A stretch of 64,000 nt of DNA, taken from Heligmosomoides polygyrus polygyrus. Its lineage: Eukaryota; Nematoda; Chromadorea; Rhabditida; Heligmosomidae. Below are positions 48,449 to 61,701 of the stretch, in pieces. Each line of letters opens with the position of its first letter. The first letter of the stretch is position 1. A model generated the notes under the pieces. That model was not told the origin of the DNA. It searched no databases and was given only the letters and a program-made list of their open reading frames with translations. The DNA lies in contig OX377204.1 in NCBI GenBank assembly GCA_947396885.1, positions 95,924,728 to 95,988,727 of the forward strand, read 5' to 3'. The position numbers and the translations under genes are program-made.

Positions 48449-48874
48449 ATGGCGCCTTCGATTCTGATTCCTGCTGGAGCAGTCCCTGCGATTCCATTAC
48501 AAACCCGTGGACTTCCAGTCGACGTCTATCATACGCGCTCGCTCGGTGTCCGCGTGCGGAGGCGAAGCGGATTAATTCCGCTAGTTAGTCGACGTATAGT
48601 CCCCCTCCCTAATCCCCTTCTAAGATTGGACTTTGCCAGCCAGACCACCGATCAATACGGCAACATCGTACGAAACGAGACGTCTGAATTTCGCAGAACG
48701 TTTTTGCGCAATGCTCTGTACGATTCGGAAGAAAATGGCGAGCCGTCTGCGAAAGTCTTCGAGCCACTCGAGGGATCGCGGCTCATTGAGCTATTTTGGC
48801 ACGCGTCAGAGACTGAACTAGGCATAGTGGCGCTAAATGCCTACATCCTTGACCGAATTCGTCAAAATTGCTAG
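48449..48874 (+). CDS. Candidate protein-coding ORF, unrecognised
   Basis: An open frame from ATG at 48449 to TAG at 48874 (141 residues). I do not recognise the protein. It starts MAPSILIPAGAVPAIPL, has a basic patch (RVRRRSG) near residue 46, and its second half (DQYGNIVRNETSEFRRTFL, then acidic and hydrophobic stretches) has varied, coding-like codon use with no repeat signature. No signal peptide or membrane segment is visible. The ATG context (GAAATGG) is good, and the frame is open back to a possible acceptor (GTTCAG) just upstream, so this could also be the last exon of a spliced gene. A tRNA-like repeat lies 160 bp upstream. No polyadenylation signal is evident. Chance ORF remains possible. 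Confidence 0.35.
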   Translation: MAPSILIPAGAVPAIPLQTRGLPVDVYHTRSLGVRVRRRSGLIPLVSRRIVPLPNPLLRLDFASQTTDQYGNIVRNETSEFRRTFLRNALYDSEENGEPSAKVFEPLEGSRLIELFWHASETELGIVALNAYILDRIRQNC

Positions 48875-49291
48875 AAGCTTTGCCCGATGGAGAGGCATCG
48901 GTGTAATACGAGGGTCTTGAGCCAGAACCCGTTTTTACCGCTTTGATAAGAAAGTTGAACCTAGTCGCAGATGTGAGCAGCATTGGGGTGTGGAAACGCA
49001 CCAGCCAATCACAAACAGGCAAGCCAGTATGCTGGTTCGAGTTCTGTCTGTTCCATTTGTTATTTTGCTACTTGGTCCATGTCTTGAATGCGGGCAGCAT
49101 TGTGAGGTGGAAGCGCTCCAGATTATCCTAACCCACAACCAAACAAAACATACCCACACTGGGAAGTCGGAGCACGATAAGTCGGACCAAATTAGTTCAG
49201 TTTTTCTTAATGTAATGGCCTCTGCCGCTTTTTGAAATCATTGGTAGCCGTTTTTGCCAATCTTGATAAGAAAAGAAAAAAGTGGGACCTA

Positions 49292-49441
49292 GTCGCGGAT
49301 GTGAGCAGCATTGGGATGTGGGAACGCGCCAGCCAATCATGAACGGGTGAGGCAGTAAGAGACGTATGGTATGGTCAGTGCCCTGGCCGAGTATGATTGG
49401 CTGAAGCACTCCCACCTCCCAATGCTGCCCACACTCGCGAC
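49292..49441. repeat. Palindromic CCAAT-bearing repeat (family G)
   Basis: GTCGCGGATGTGAGCAGCATT to CCCAATGCTGCCCACACTCG; CAGCCAATCATG and TATGATTGGCTG inside. A partial copy precedes it at 48964-49100. Confidence 0.7.
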
Positions 49442-49791
49442 AAGGTCCAACTTTTCTTTGTTATCAAGAATATTAAAAATTGCTACCAACGAAATCAAGA
49501 GGCAGCAACATCATAAAAGCAAGCGAGAAAAAACACGATTTTGTCTAGCAGAGTGCGCCATGCATTTAATAAAATGCGTGGAGTTTGAGCCAAAAAGTTG
49601 TGCCGTACAAGGCCGGTAGCCGATACTAAAGAGCTTCTAGGCTAAGTAGAAGAAATTTGTCTGAAGACGAAGGAACCTCTACCATTTTCCCTTTATTGCT
49701 TTTCTGATAATTGTATTCATTTTTATTATTTCTTTCCACTAGAAATTTCTTAGAAAGGGAGCGTTATTGTATAAATCGATCGCTTTCATAT

Positions 49792-51068
49792 ACACCATTT
49801 TCACGTCAAATTGGACACTCTTCTAAGTTTCTTTCTTCTTTCTTCTAGGTAAGCTAGCCTAAGACTTCTGAAACCAAAGCGAACTCTTCCAAATCAAAAC
49901 GAGCCTCTTCTACATTAAACTAAAGAAAAACTCTCCAAAAAGGTTAAAATAAATTTTTTGTTCAAGAAGAATTTTAGTATAACTTTAGTGGAAGTTGTTT
50001 AATTTATCAACCCAATAAGTGAACACGTTGTTTGCAATTTATTTTAAAAATTTTGAGAAATTTGTTTAAAGCTTTTTAAGCCTCGCTGAGCAAACGACAA
50101 ATATTAAATAACTAAATAAAAATTTTATTTTTTAAATTTATTTTTAAATCTATTTTTAAAATTTTTTTGTTAACTTTCATTGAAGTTTTAATTCACTTCC
50201 TAATTAGAAAACATATTGAAATTTAAAAAAATTTAAAGTTTGTTTTGAAGAACAGGAAGGCGGCCAATTTTCCTTGCCAAAACATAGATTGCGCCATGCC
50301 TTCGTCTGAAACTTTGCGATTTTTATTCAATTCAGAGCAAAATTTCTGTTTGCATGGAGTTTCCCACCTGTAAACGGAGCAACATAAACAATTTTAAAAA
50401 ATACACGCATATCCTCACTTTGATGCTGCATGTGAGCGGTATTTATTTATTTATTTGTATTTATTGCTGCACCTGAAGTGCGTCATAAAAAGCAAACAAA
50501 CAAAGGAAAACAAAGTCACAATCAAATAACAACGATTATTTTAAAAGAAACAACACCAACAAATTTACGAGCCACCTTGGATAACAATATGAAATCCAAA
50601 AGAATGGTGGAAATGTTTTAAATTATAAAAAAATTTACACTATCAATCAAATAAACCTTGTTACTTGCTCTTGGAGTGCATGGCGCGATCCAGTCTCTTA
50701 ATGCACTAAATAACTGCTGCCTTGTTCACCTTCAAAACAACACCTAATTTAGTATTTATGCTCAAAAAATACAATTTTTTCTTATAAAATTATTACAGGT
50801 ATATTATTATAGGAATTAATAGGTTGGGTGAACTAAAAAATTTCAAAAAAAAAGTTCTACCAAATTTTTCTTGAACAAAAAATTATTATAACCATCTTAT
50901 TGGCTCTGTAGATCAAGCTGAAGGCCCTATATGAAGGTCATTTTGATTTGGAAGAGTTCACTTTGATTTCAAAGGTCTTACCATTAGGCTAGTCCAGAAG
51001 AGTGTCCAATTTGACGTGAAAAGTGCCCAATTTGATTTCAAAACTGTCTAGTTCGACGTGAAAGGCAC
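49792..51068. repeat. AT-rich inverted-repeat element (family I), copy 3
   Basis: Left ACACCATTTTCACGTCAAAT, right GTCTAGTTCGACGTGAAAGG. About 1.28 kb, no ORF. Fragments of the same family occur at 45600-46130. Confidence 0.66.
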
Positions 51069-51116
51069 GCATTCTACTTCTAATGGGAAAAATTGATGGG
51101 GTCACATCCCAGCGAC

Positions 51117-51400
51117 AAATAAAGGATAAAGGACGGCGTCATTCAATCCCTTTGGGATGCGCCACGCATTCTACTTCTACGGGATGTCGTGGAGGCGATT
51201 TGAATGCGTATTTGGCCACACAATGACTTGCGGTGGCCAGCCGATGAACAAGTCAGCGCTCTATTCTTCCCAGACAAGTCTGGTACCAATTCACCGACCC
51301 CGGAGGGATGGAAGCCTTGGCCTGGGCGGGAAATCCGAACCAGGAACCTGGTATCGAGTGCACGCGGACAGTCGGCGCCTCCTCCGGCTGCGCAACACGC
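51117..51400 (-). mobile_element. tRNA-derived SINE, copy 2
   Basis: Reverse-oriented copy of the SINE at 6972-7260. It shares the 3' end (GGATAAAGGACGGCGT in this orientation), the body with GGTACCAATTCACCGACC, and the B-box complement GGAAATCCGAACC. A second SINE head in the plus direction follows at about 51497-51560. Confidence 0.68.
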
Positions 51401-52465
51401 GCCCTTCCCAGCGACTTATACGGCTTGAAAACCTGTTTCCAGCACACTGATCTATGTAGAACAGTGAATCGGAGTCTCATGGAAGCGCACTCGAATAAGG
51501 CGCCGCCGACCGTAGCATGCATTCTGGGTCGAGCTTCTTGGTTCGGGTTCCGACCAGGCCGACCAAGCCTTCCACATCTCTCTAGAAACGGTAACAGAAG
51601 TAGAGTGCGTGGCGCATCCCAGAACGAGGGATTCGCTTACGCCATCCACTGTCCCTTCTTCCTTTAAAGAGAGGCTCATTAAACTGAATCTCAGTTGCAG
51701 AGTCGGACTTCCCCCTACGAATCCCGCTTTTCTAAGAAACTTTGAGCACCGTAGGCCTCTTGCAGCCGCATATGGGAACCGCGGTTGCAGACTTATTCAA
51801 TGAACTGAGCGAACTCTGTGCAGAATTCACACAAATCACGAACTTTTCCACTGAACACAACTCGGATATTCATGCGAACACGCATTTGTAGTTAGATTGA
51901 AGCCGTTACGTGTGATTTGTTCTCTATTTTTTGCCTGGGAAAAATACGGTTCTTCGGATTTCCCGGAGATTGCAGAAAAACCGAAAAACGGACATTAATT
52001 TCGTTGATCACAACAATCAGTCTTCAGAATGCGCACGCATGAACCGTTGGCTGAACTTGGATTTCGGTATGGTACTCGATTCTGAAGCGCAACTTAAGCA
52101 ACATACGCCTTGCCGTCCTCCTAAGCTAAGCTGTAGCTGATCTTCATGCAAAAAAGAGCGAAATGAAGGAAATGTGGGGGAGCAATAGGAGCAAATAAGA
52201 ACAGTTGGATAGCGCAGAACAAATAAGGGCCAACAGAGCTAGTAAGAACCGATTAAATTCGATTTAAGCACTCCGCATCATCGATTCTTAGGAGCCCCCA
52301 CTCTATGTATGTGAGGGTAGCACAACGACTTCTCCACCTGACACGACTCCGAAAACTCCCGGTGTAGGAGAAAAATGGACTCGAGCCAGGAAGTACAATT
52401 CGTGGCGCATCAAAAGAACATGCTGACCATACTCTCGCCCTTCGATTCCCTTCATAAGGACACGA

Positions 52466-54010
52466 GGTACTGGTTGTTAATGTGGCCTACATTTGAAGGA
52501 GCACGCACCTAACCAGAGCGCATCGGATACGTGCGGTCGGTGCGCTGATTGGTTGGCGCGCGTATGGTCGATTCTCTGATTGGCTGGCGCTTTTCCGGCT
52601 TCTATGGAAGCAGAATAGACCATTTTGCTTAGGGAGAATATGAACTAATATGAATTAGAAGTAGAATGCACGGCGCGTCCAACTATTACCTCTGCTTCCT
52701 TTCGGTAGCAAAACAAGGTACTGGTGGTTAATGTGGCCTACATGGGGAGGAGCACGCACCTGACCAATCAGAGCGCATCGAATGCGTGTAAGGTGTGCAC
52801 TCGGTGCGCTGATTGGTTGGCGCGCGTAGCTTCTATGGAAGCAGAGTAGACTATTTTGCGTAGCTAGAATATAGGCTCGAGCGGTTCCACGAAATAAGTT
52901 AGAAGTAGAATGCACGGCGCATCCAACTATTACCTCTGCTTCCTTTCGGTAGCAAAACAAGGTACTGGTGGTTAATGTGGCCTACATGGGGAGGAGCCCG
53001 CACCTGACCAATCAGAGCGCATCGAATGCGTGTAGGGTGTGCGTCGGTGCGCTGATTGGTTGGCGCGCGTATGGTCGATTCTCTGATTGGCTGGCGCCTT
53101 TAAGGCTTCTATGGAAGGAGAGTAGAGCGTTTTGCGTAGGGAGAATATGGACTCAGGCGGTTTCATAGATGAATTAAAAGTAGAATGCGTAGCGGATCCA
53201 AGCATCACTCTTGATTTCTTTCAGCAGAAGAACGCAAAACAAGTAGCAAAAGTACTAGTCGTTAATATGGCCTACATGGGGGTAGAGGACGCATCTGACC
53301 AATCAGGACGCATCGAATGCGCGTAGGGTGTACGGTCGGTGTGCTAATTGGTTGTCGCGCGTATGGTCGATTCTCTGATTGGCTGGCGCTTTCCCGGCTT
53401 CTATGGAAGCAGAATAGACCATTTTGCGTAGGGGAATATGAACTCGAGCGGTTCCACGAAATAAATTGGAAGTAGATTGCGCGGCGAATCCAACCACCAC
53501 CACCTCTGATTCCTTTCAGAAGGAAAACAAGGTACTGGTCGTTAATGTGGCCTACATGGGGAGGAGCACGCACCTGACTAATCAAGGCGCATCGAATGCG
53601 TGCAGGGTGTGTGCTGATTGGTTGGCGCGCGTATGGTCGACTCTCTGATTGGCTGACGCCTTCCCGGCTTTTATGGAAGGAGTGTAGACCGTTTTGTTTA
53701 GGGAGAATATGGACTCATGCGGTTTCATAGATGAATTAGAAGTAGAATTCGTAGCGGATTCAAGCACCACTCTTGACTTCTTTCAGCAGAACGCAGAGCA
53801 AGTAGCAAAAACACTAGTCGTTAATATGACCTACATGGGGGTAGAGGACGCATCTGACCAATCAGGACGCAACAAATGCGCGTAGTGTGTATGTGCGCTG
53901 ATTGGGGTCCAATGAAATATAATAAATTAGAAGTCGAATGCGCGGCGCATCCAACCACTATCACTTCTGATTCCTTTCAGTAGGAAAACAAGGTCGTTAA
54001 TGTGGGCTAC
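52466..54010 (+). repeat. Tandem array of ~250-290 bp CCAAT-bearing units
   Basis: Unit starts (GGTACTGGTCGTTAATGTGG or variants) at about 52466, 52717, 52961, 53251, 53531, 53811 and 53991. From 52961 on two unit types alternate (GGGGAGGAGC type and GGGGGTAGAGGACGC type), giving a higher-order period near 560 bp. Each unit has up to three CCAATCAG/CTGATTGG motifs. Short frames within are repeat artefacts. Confidence 0.85.
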
Positions 54011-54474
54011 ATGGGGAACGCGTTGATTAATCATAACCTATCAGTGCTCCGACCGAACAAGCGCTGGAAAATCAGGGCACTAATCATGCAAGTCCTATCC
54101 GACTACCACATCCATTTGACACGGTATGATTGGCTACAGCATTATGACCTCCTTATGCTGCTCACATTCGCGACATGGAGGCCTGCTGCAAAGTTCCTTC
54201 GCTTGCCGCTAATTTCGCGTGGATTTAGAGAAGCGAGCACAGACACACTGACAGACTACGCGTGTATCACAGGGTCAACATAGGATTTGTCTAGCTATTC
54301 TCGTCCATTTTGCAATAGCTTTTCCTGCACGGACAGACGCACAGACGAATACGTGGACAGACAAAGTTAAGAGCGTACAGTTGTACTTGCCACCTGTTTC
54401 AAAAACCGTTCAGCGGCCATTATTTTGGCGACGACGGTGAGGCGCACAAACAGACGCACGGACTCTATATTATA

Positions 54475-55742
54475 CAGGGTGTCCAAAAATAATTGCAGTC
54501 ACTATTTTAAAGGCATAACCTTGTTGCCCCAAAAAGTGCTGAAGAGGTTAAAAATTTATATGAAAACGGAAGAAAATATTGATTCTCAGACATATAATCG
54601 GAAGGGGTTGCGCCAGGCACTCGTCTGAAATCTTGATTTCACACTCGACTGTTTGCGTCTCGCTTGAATACTTGTTACAACTTCTCCAGAAAGTCGCCGT
54701 ATCGAATGATTTGTGCCTCTTTTAAGGTATAAAATTTAAAAACACACTACGGCTTGTAAAAAAATGCAGGGTAGCCTAAAAAATGCAGGCACTATTTGCA
54801 AGGTTATGATATTGCTACAAGTGAAGCTTTTGAAGACGTTTGAGACGCGTATGAAAGCACAGCATTAATAATGCTGCAAAACTTTAAGACTGCGCTGTGC
54901 ACCTGTCTAAAAACCTACAAACTCAATTGATTGTTGAGGAGGCGGATGTGCGGCAAAGTGATTAAGCAGCTGTTTCGTTGCTTAAGCTCTATAAAAGAGC
55001 ATAGAATATCGTCTTCTACACCAATGCAACCCATCAGCATTTTCAGGTGAACGCTTAACATCTCCAAAACCTTTACTATTATCAATGTTATGCTGTTTCA
55101 TATAGCGCTTACGTCTCTTAGGATATCCCTTATTTTGCCACGCTTTTTAGTGCGCTGTCAAGTTCCAAACGTGAAAACAGGCGTCAAAGTGCAAGTCAGT
55201 ATGATTCCAACAATAAGACTGTAACATGCATTGAGCCCCTCTCTACACAACCAATCGAGTAAGAAATGGAATCTCCCAGAGGTGCACGGCGCAATCTTGA
55301 CCACTTGCACGTGACGAAATTTTTTGTTATCCTCAAACTTGGGTAATTAAACCGTTATCCTATGCTTTCATACGAGTTTCAAACATCTTCAAAGGCTTCA
55401 TTAGCGACAATGTCAGAAGCATTCAAACAATGCCTGCATTCTTTAGGATACTCTGCATTTTTGCTGCAATCTGTGGTGTTTTCAAGTTTTAAATCCTAAA
55501 AGAAGCAAAAATCAATCGATACGGCTACTTCATGGAGAAATGATGACAAGATTTCAAGTGAAACACAATCAATCGTGTATAAAATTCAAGAATTCAGACG
55601 AGTGCGTGGCGCAATCCATATCGCTCATAAATCAGATAATTTACATTTTTTGCGCTTTTACATGAGCCCTTAGCTTCTTCAGACCATACTGTCAGCCACG
55701 TTATCACCTTTCAAACAGTGTAGCCATTTTTTGAGACACCCA
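54475..55742. repeat. Non-autonomous element with CAGGGTGTC ends (family P)
   Basis: Left CAGGGTGTCCAAAAATAATT, right AGCCATTTTTTGAGACACCC; complementary after divergence. Inner words (GCAGGGTAGCCTAAAAAATG, TTCTTTAGGATACTCTGC) are also inverted. Partial copies at about 27610-28260 (hosting the hAT-like MITE) and 56195-56350. No transposase frame. Confidence 0.62.
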
Positions 55743-56350
55743 ATGTATCAGCTGCCTCCAGTCATTCCGCCTCTGTGATCTACCCTTCTGTCTGTTTGTC
55801 TATCTGTGCATCGGTCCGTGCAATGCAGTGACCACAACGAGCTTTACATCTCGATCGGCATAATTGATCGTTCACAGCAGGCATTAATCTTTAAACAGTA
55901 AGATGGTAATTATGCGAAGATGCTGGTTGATGGGTGTGCTTCTGATGTTGATATCATCATCGATTTTATCGATTTTTGCTGGAATTTTCCCTTCAGGGTG
56001 GGAATCACACGAATAAGTTGGTCGGTGAGACGCTTCAAAACGAGTAAACAGCATCGATCAGCAAGACATCATCGATCGATTTTATCGATTTCTCTCTGAA
56101 GCTCCCTGTTTGGTTTGGAAGACGAGTGTATTGGTCGGTGGATAGGCTCCCCAACAATGTCCATAAGTTGATCACAACCGATCGACTTTTTTCTCAAGCG
56201 AAACTAAATCAATCGAGTGCAAAAAGCAGACGAGTGTGTGGCGCGATCTCTTCCGCTCATATGTCGAAAAATTCCGGTTTTCTTTCACTTTCAGATGAGG
56301 TCTTAACTTCTGCAGTATCTTTATTGAAAGCAAAATTATCACCTTTTGTT

Positions 56351-59140
56351 GTATGCTAGGCTTTGTGTACCACTTGCGAAGCCGCCCCTCCCCCCCCCCC
56401 CCCTTCAGCGAGCATCAATTTCGAGTGCATAGACAGACGCACGGATGAATTTCAAAGTCGTGTATGCAGCTAACATTCTCTACCTCTCCGCACTACAGAA
56501 GGGCAGTTTATCTCTGTAGATAAGATTCCTCCGTCGGAGAGCATTCTGGTTTCGTCAGGGATCCCCTCGTCTCCGAAGAAGTCTTCTGAAGAGCTTCTTC
56601 TTCCTCCTCGCCGCCATGCCTATGATGGGCGATAACATAAATCCCAATCAGTGGCAACAACGATTACAACCCCTTCCTCATTGTCTCATAATGGCGCGGC
56701 GCCATCGGAGACGACCAGGGGGGTCTTCGCGGATTAGCGCCAGGCAAATACCATCCGTGTGAAAGAGCCGCGGAGTACGACGAAGGCCGGCGGCGATGGC
56801 GACGACGACGACGGCGACGATGTCATTGATACTGGCGGCGACCGCGGACGGCATCTTAGCGCTGCCGCAGTCCCTAATGAATCATTCAATCATTCGAGCG
56901 CCGTGTATAGAAATAGCTCGCTGAATGTTTGTCTTGTAGAAGAAACGCGAGGTGGCCAGAAGTGGTCGTCCTACATGACAACGAAAAGGCGCGGAATCAG
57001 AGCAAAACTTCGGTCTCGCGCAGGTCTTGAACCAGTAGACCCTTCGTGTTGAGTCATAGGATCCCATTGGTCACAAAGTAGCTGCTCATCAAACTTCTGA
57101 AGCTATCCGTCTATTCTGGTGCCAGAAATTCTGGCACAAAAAGTATCGAATTCAGGCTACGGTAAGAAAGCCAAAAGATGGAACTTGCTGGAACCAGTTC
57201 TTCCAGCTGCTTCTCCGGTATTGAAGCTCTTCAAGGGCTCTAAAGGTCTTCAAAAATAAAGGAGCTTCTGATATACATCGTCTTCAGAAGGGTCATATTC
57301 AGCAGAACGTTGCTTTCGAGCGATTCCTCTCACCTTTCTCCAGCCGTGAATTATTAATTCCCAACGTCTTCGGCAATGGGCGCGTATCACTGCTACTCGT
57401 CACGCAATGTTATGCATTAGCAAGTGCTTAGAACGTCAATAACCTCGATCGATCTGATCGATACAACGGCTGTTGGGGAAGAATACGTTCCTAGCACCTG
57501 GATGCCTCGCTACGGCCTCAAATTTTCCTAGTCAGACGGTTTAGGGGAGTCCAAAGGTACTCCCTTGCAAACTTCAGGCCTTGCCCTGATCCCCAGATCT
57601 CCAGAAGTGTAGAAGTCAATGCCTCCTGAAGCTACGGCCCTGGCAGCCGTAGTACGGATTGAAGACGTCGCGCGTGGCAGTCGAGGCCACGTCGCCCGGC
57701 TAACATTCCACCACAATTAGATCTCCAAGCCAGCAGGCACTCGATATCAGTGCAGACGACGACGGAACAATACACAGCTCCTGGCTCTTCTGAAGACCCC
57801 CTGGGTCAGTAGGGCTGTGCCCTGTCCCATATGTGGGTCATATGGAAAGCTCTAGACGATATTCGACGTCCAGCAGCATCGAACCTCTCGTTTTTTCTGA
57901 AGAAAAATCATAAAAATTGGATACAAAGAGAAAGCCTGAGCGTCATCCACTCGGCCTGGAGTAAGCCGTGCTTTCTATTTTTTACTCGATGCGCTGGAAC
58001 GTCTGATTGGCTTCAACAGCCGCAGGGAAAATCAGATCAATTTGATGCTTCCAAAGACAGGTATGGTACCATCTCTCTCATCTGGAAGGTTCAGAAGCCA
58101 GGGTTTTAGCGCGAATCGAACTTTGAATCGATTTCTTGCAAGCATATACCCGTACGCCTCTTGCCACTGGGTTAAACTTTACTTTACTTATTATTCCAAA
58201 TGTTATTTTTTCTTTTTCTGATTTTTCTCTCTTTTTACTGGTTTCTTATTTTCATTTTTCTTATTTTTCTCATTTAGTTTTGTATATAAGGACATAATCA
58301 TTTTTTATTTTCAAATCTTATTTCTTTTATTTTTGTTTTTATAAATGGTATATTTTAGAAATACAACTATAGTCAGCGATTTATTCGAAAAAAAGTGAAA
58401 ATCTATGCATCTGCGCATATATAATGAAGGGAAATTTTTGGCATTACATAGTCTTCTTGGTGGAATACGCCACGCATTCTGTTTTTTTTTTACAGAAAGT
58501 CGTGGGTATGCTTTATTTCAACTATTAGCAATCTTAATTTTTGAATCATTTCAATAAAAGACTTCTCGCCCGCAATCGCTTTCCTCGGTTCGCTCGATTT
58601 CGCTCGGGTGTTTTAATAAAAGTTTGTTTGCTTCGTTGCACTTATTTCCGTGAAAAATAAATAAATAGTAAATAAATAAGTAAATAAATAAATGAATAAA
58701 TTTGAAAGAGTAACACGAAACTGTACTACAAAAACAACAAACTAATTTGAATTACGAGAAATCCTTTCTTCCCAAGTTCCCAATCGGGAGGGGTCATCTT
58801 GTTATTGATTACCTCGCTTTTCTAGCGGTGTTCCCACGCCCCCCCCTCCCCACTAGGATAGATCGACGCCTGAGTAGCCTGTGTGGGAGCTGGCCCAGAA
58901 CCTTGAAATGACAACTGGCGCCTTCTCCGGCTGCACTACACAAGCACGTAGGAGCCTTTTTTACCATTCAGTGCTAACTTTCCGAGAACACGAGCTTCTA
59001 GATTGGTACTGGTCGCTAATGTGGCCTACATGGGCGGCGAAGACATGCCAGCCAATCAAGAATTCGATCAGCATCGATAGAACACGCTGAACGCTGTCAG
59101 GTCAGCCTTTTATTATTCCCAGACAGTTCTGGTACCAGTT
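56351..59140. other. Intergenic region without recognised genes
   Basis: Contains a C-run at 56387-56404, a GACGAC-rich stretch near 56790-56820, AT-rich sequence at 58190-58340 and AAAT repeats near 58655-58700. Open frames here are short and lack family motifs. A degraded CCAAT-bearing repeat starts at about 59005. Confidence 0.4.
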
Positions 59141-59700
59141 CAGCGACCCCAATCTAAGGCTTGGCTGGCCTGGGCGGGAATCGAACCAAGCACCCGCGAT
59201 TCGGGGTAAACGCGACAGGCGGCGCATACCCTGACTGCGCTTTCTATTTGTTTACCAAACTTTTCATTTTTAGAAAGAAATGCTGCATTATGTTTCAAAA
59301 TAAACAACAGCAATCGATCGTCGTGTGCGAAAGTACAGTTGTGGATCAGTTCATGTCAAAATTTCTGAATTTTTTTTATCATTTTTTATTTTTTTTGAAA
59401 TTTTCGCTCGAGATTTTTCGTCGCATAAAAATCACTCCACAAAAGGACCTTGTCCTCCCATTCCTTTAGACATGATAGCGTCAGAAATCAAAACTTGGAG
59501 ATTTCACGCATGTGTGGCTCAGTCAGCAAGAAGCCCCGCCCCGTCTTTCGTCTGCACTGGGAATCGATTTTAGGTTCGATTCCCCACCAAGGTCAACAGA
59601 AACAAACCAGAGACCGTTCGCAAAAAACCTCAACAGCGTCAGACAATCACACGTCTTCTGTGAAGGATGTCCGGCTTCTTCAAACTACTATACCGGCCGG

Positions 59701-60041
59701 GGTCAGATTCATGAAGCAGTGGGTATAGGTAAAGATACCGTAAGGGAATCGTACTCACTACCCACAGTGGGTAGCGGGTCATGCATTCATGAAAGGAGTC
59801 AAGGGTAAGGTAGGACTAAGCCACTGGCGAGAACAGTTGATCTCAATGGAGCGCCATTTTGTCAATGGGACGCAGAATCCTCGCGAGTATGCGGATATAC
59901 CCACGACGATCATCCAGTATTCTTTATCCACTGATATACCCACGATGTGGCCGGTAAGGTTTATCACGAATACCCCATCGTGGGCACGTCTCGCCCATAC
60001 CCGGCACGTCGGCGGGTATAAACGTTGACGAATCCGGTCCC
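59701..60041. repeat. Family L repeat, copy 2 (~341 bp)
   Basis: Second copy of the element at 128-470, beginning GGTCAGATTCATGAAGC and ending GACGAATCCGGTCCC. A shorter foldback at 7704-7840 has the same kind of end (GGGGCCAGATTCATC). Confidence 0.75.
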
Positions 60042-60059
60042 AGAATGTTATAACCAACG

Positions 60060-61700
60060 TATGGCAGCATTAGGAGTGAGCTTCATCAACCTCGAGGTAG
60101 AGGTAAAGATACCCTAGTGGATATGGGCAGATACCCAGGAAAATTATGAAAGGTATGTTTCTCCCTTCTATCCCACATATCCCAAGGTTTAATCGCTGAT
60201 GAGTCTAACCATAGAAGGCTCTATGAAGAGGTTATGCGTCTGGGTAAGCGACCCATTAGGGATGCGCCACGCATTCGACTTTCACTGGGATAGAAGAATG
60301 GAGGGAGACACTTTAAAATCCTTTTTAACTTGGAAACAGTAGAACTCATGGCGAATTCCAGATCTCTACGATAATTGATTAGGACAAAGGATAAGGGTCA
60401 GTGTTACTCAATTCCTTTTTGGGATGGGCCACGCATTCTAACCGGTCTTGTCTCCATAGCAAGTGGGTTCGATCCAGTCCCAAGCCAGAATTTTTGCACG
60501 CACACACACACCCCTGCGCCTTCTTGGTGCGAAAACAAAACCGTCCTGAGTCATTCAGGCAGCCGAAAGCTTCAGAAGAAGTCGGACGATGCCCAGAAGA
60601 CAGGGGCGAAGGCCGCCGCGCCGCGCCCTTGGAAGATTATCCGCTGATGAGTTCCATTAGGAGAATTGGCTGCTCGTAAACACACAACGACGCCCCGGCT
60701 TTTCGCAGAAACGTCTAGTTAGTTATAATGTATTTCTAAGAAAAAATCGAATACTACTTGGCCGGCGGTGCAGGTTATTTTTATCAAAAATATCGAAAAA
60801 TTCTGTGAAACGATGACGCGTAAGCGGCTCAAAATTCAAGCAGTAAATTCGAAACAAAACAAAATAAAAAATAAAACAATAATAAATAATATTGACAAAA
60901 TAATTAATAATATGGAAAAAATTGTCGCTTTTAAAAAACTGGAAAACCGAAGCAGAAGCAAAAAAACGATAAAAAACGTTGATGCTGTTAGAACAGGGTG
61001 GAAATACACGACAAGTGACACTAAAATCAACAAAAACTATCAGTAAATAATATTATTAATAAAATCAATTAATATAAAAATGTAAAAGTAATAATATAAT
61101 TTAATAACATAATAACTGTAATAATATAAAAGAATATAATCAGTGTAACAATTTATTTATTTACTTATTTATTTATCTATTTATTTATGTATTTATTTAT
61201 TTATTTTTACGTAAAATTGCACGCAAACCTAAACATAAACGTAACAAATTAAAAATTAAGTTAGTGTTCATATAGATACAGACTAATATAGGTTGTTTCT
61301 ATAAAAAAATTAAATATTATTTTTAACAAAAATTTCGGAAAATTCTAAGATAAGCGGCGACGCATAAATTCGAAATTGAGATGCCGATTTAAAACGTATT
61401 AAAATGGTATAAAACAATTTAGTATAAAACGGTATAGTACAAAATAATATTATTAATAAAATGAATAAATATAAAAATATAAAAGTAATAATATGATTGA
61501 GTCACATTAATAAATACAATAATATAAAATAATATTAATAAGAATTATATAGTTTAACATTTCGGCTAAAAAAATTATTAATACTAACTTTAGCGAAATT
61601 TTTGAGAATTTTAACAAAAATAGGCATTTATGGGCTTAGGCAAGGAGATCAACAGAGTCGATCGATTATTCCCAGATTGGGTTCACCTAAGTAGCGAGTT
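60060..61700. other. Intergenic region, AT-rich from 60770
   Basis: SINE tail fragments (GGGATGCGCCACGCATTC near 60258, and again near 60420) followed by about 850 bp of AT-rich sequence with TTTA arrays at 61145-61205. Two similar AT-rich blocks (60830-61110 and 61370-61560) share AATATTATTAATAAAAT words. No gene. Confidence 0.45.
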
Positions 61701-61701
61701 C

